NCBI RefSeq assembly: GCF_964340395.1
Contig: NC_135567.1
Span: 4,529,899 to 4,577,398, forward strand
DNA: 47,500 bases
Direction of reading: 5' to 3'
From: Glandiceps talaboti
Taxonomy: Eukaryota; Hemichordata; Enteropneusta; Spengelidae
Part shown: piece by piece, positions 47,116 to 47,500 of the stretch
How positions within the stretch are numbered: the stretch's first letter is position 1
Layout: each line of letters opens with the position of its first letter
The notes under the pieces: generated by a model
What the model was told of the DNA's origin: nothing
Database searches by the model: none
The model's input: only the letters and a program-made list of their open reading frames with translations
Program-made: the position numbers and the translations under genes

Positions 47116-47500
47116 TAACCTAGTTAAGATAAAAATAACAATTGATAAACGTGACAGTCTTACAAATACACATTTATCATTGCTGACAAAGATAACACTG
47201 TCACCTAGTTAAGATAAAAATAACAATTGATAAACGTGAAAGTCTTACAAATACACATTTATCATTGCTGACAAAGATAACACTGTCACCCAGTTAAGAT
47301 AAAAATAACAATTGATAAACGTGAAAGTCTTACAAATACACATTCATCATTGCTGACAAAGATAACACTGTCACCTAGTTAAGATAAAAATAACAATTGA
47401 TAAACGTGAAAGTCTTACAGATACACATTTATCATTGCTGACAAAGATAACACTGTCACCTAGTTAAGATAAAAATAACAATTGATAAACGTGAAAGTCT
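47116..47500. repeat. 85-bp tandem array, at least 4.5 units, cut by window end
   Basis: CCTAGTTAAGATAAAAATAA recurs every 85 bp from 47119. The units are almost identical (GTGACAG/GTGAAAG, CATTTATC/CATTCATC), suggesting recent expansion. Confidence 0.93.

Overview
This is a 47.5 kb window of an AT-rich metazoan nuclear genome. Genes are split by introns with consensus GT/AG splice sites, and the rest is crowded with satellites and transposons (Penelope-like, L1/Tx1-like and CR1/L2-like elements, Helentron-like elements, MITEs). The repeat profile and the two recognisable genes (an NNMT/PNMT/INMT-type N-methyltransferase and a DUF4806 protein) suggest a marine invertebrate, perhaps a lancelet, hemichordate or other invertebrate deuterostome. 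That placement is inference; species cannot be read from the window. No prokaryotic operons, CRISPR arrays, rRNA or tRNA genes were found.

Layout. 0.3-1.6 kb: a 5'-truncated Penelope-like retroelement on the minus strand with a GIY-YIG reading frame, a hammerhead-ribozyme-like motif in its 3' region and a 47-bp foldback at its broken 5' end. 1.6-2.9 kb: a 240-bp direct repeat pair. 4.7-12.3 kb: a tandem array of a ~2.23-kb unit rich in AGGTCA motifs. 12.45-13.15 kb: a CR1/L2-like LINE 3' end. 13.43-13.85 kb: the terminal exon of an N-methyltransferase gene. 15.3-15.66 kb: a piggyBac-type MITE.

15.7-24.3 kb: a six-exon DUF4806 gene on the plus strand. The exon phases fit end to end and give one 295-codon frame. 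Its introns hold an antisense L1/Tx1-like LINE broken by a 990-bp Helentron-like element, a snap-back hairpin, a cluster of nested foldback MITEs, and a palindrome carrying two head-to-head hammerhead-like motifs. A second ~977-bp Helentron-like element starts right after the stop codon.

25-47.5 kb is mostly non-genic: a GGGCCAAC palindromic repeat, a CpG-rich block (25.9-26.6 kb), a ~209-bp satellite (26.6-32.9 kb), a MITE (33.5-34.1 kb), a 58-bp satellite (34.6-37.9 kb), one unrecognised terminal exon (38.6-38.9 kb), a 29-bp minisatellite inside a third Helentron-like element (39.3-41.7 kb), an hAT-like MITE with an 8-bp target duplication (41.9-42.3 kb), a composite inverted-repeat element with a nested LINE (44.8-46.2 kb) and an 85-bp tandem array running off the end. 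Most open frames in the satellites are by-products of the repeats and are not genes. The genes do not form a pathway; what links the region is repeated nesting of mobile elements and growth of satellites from their ends.
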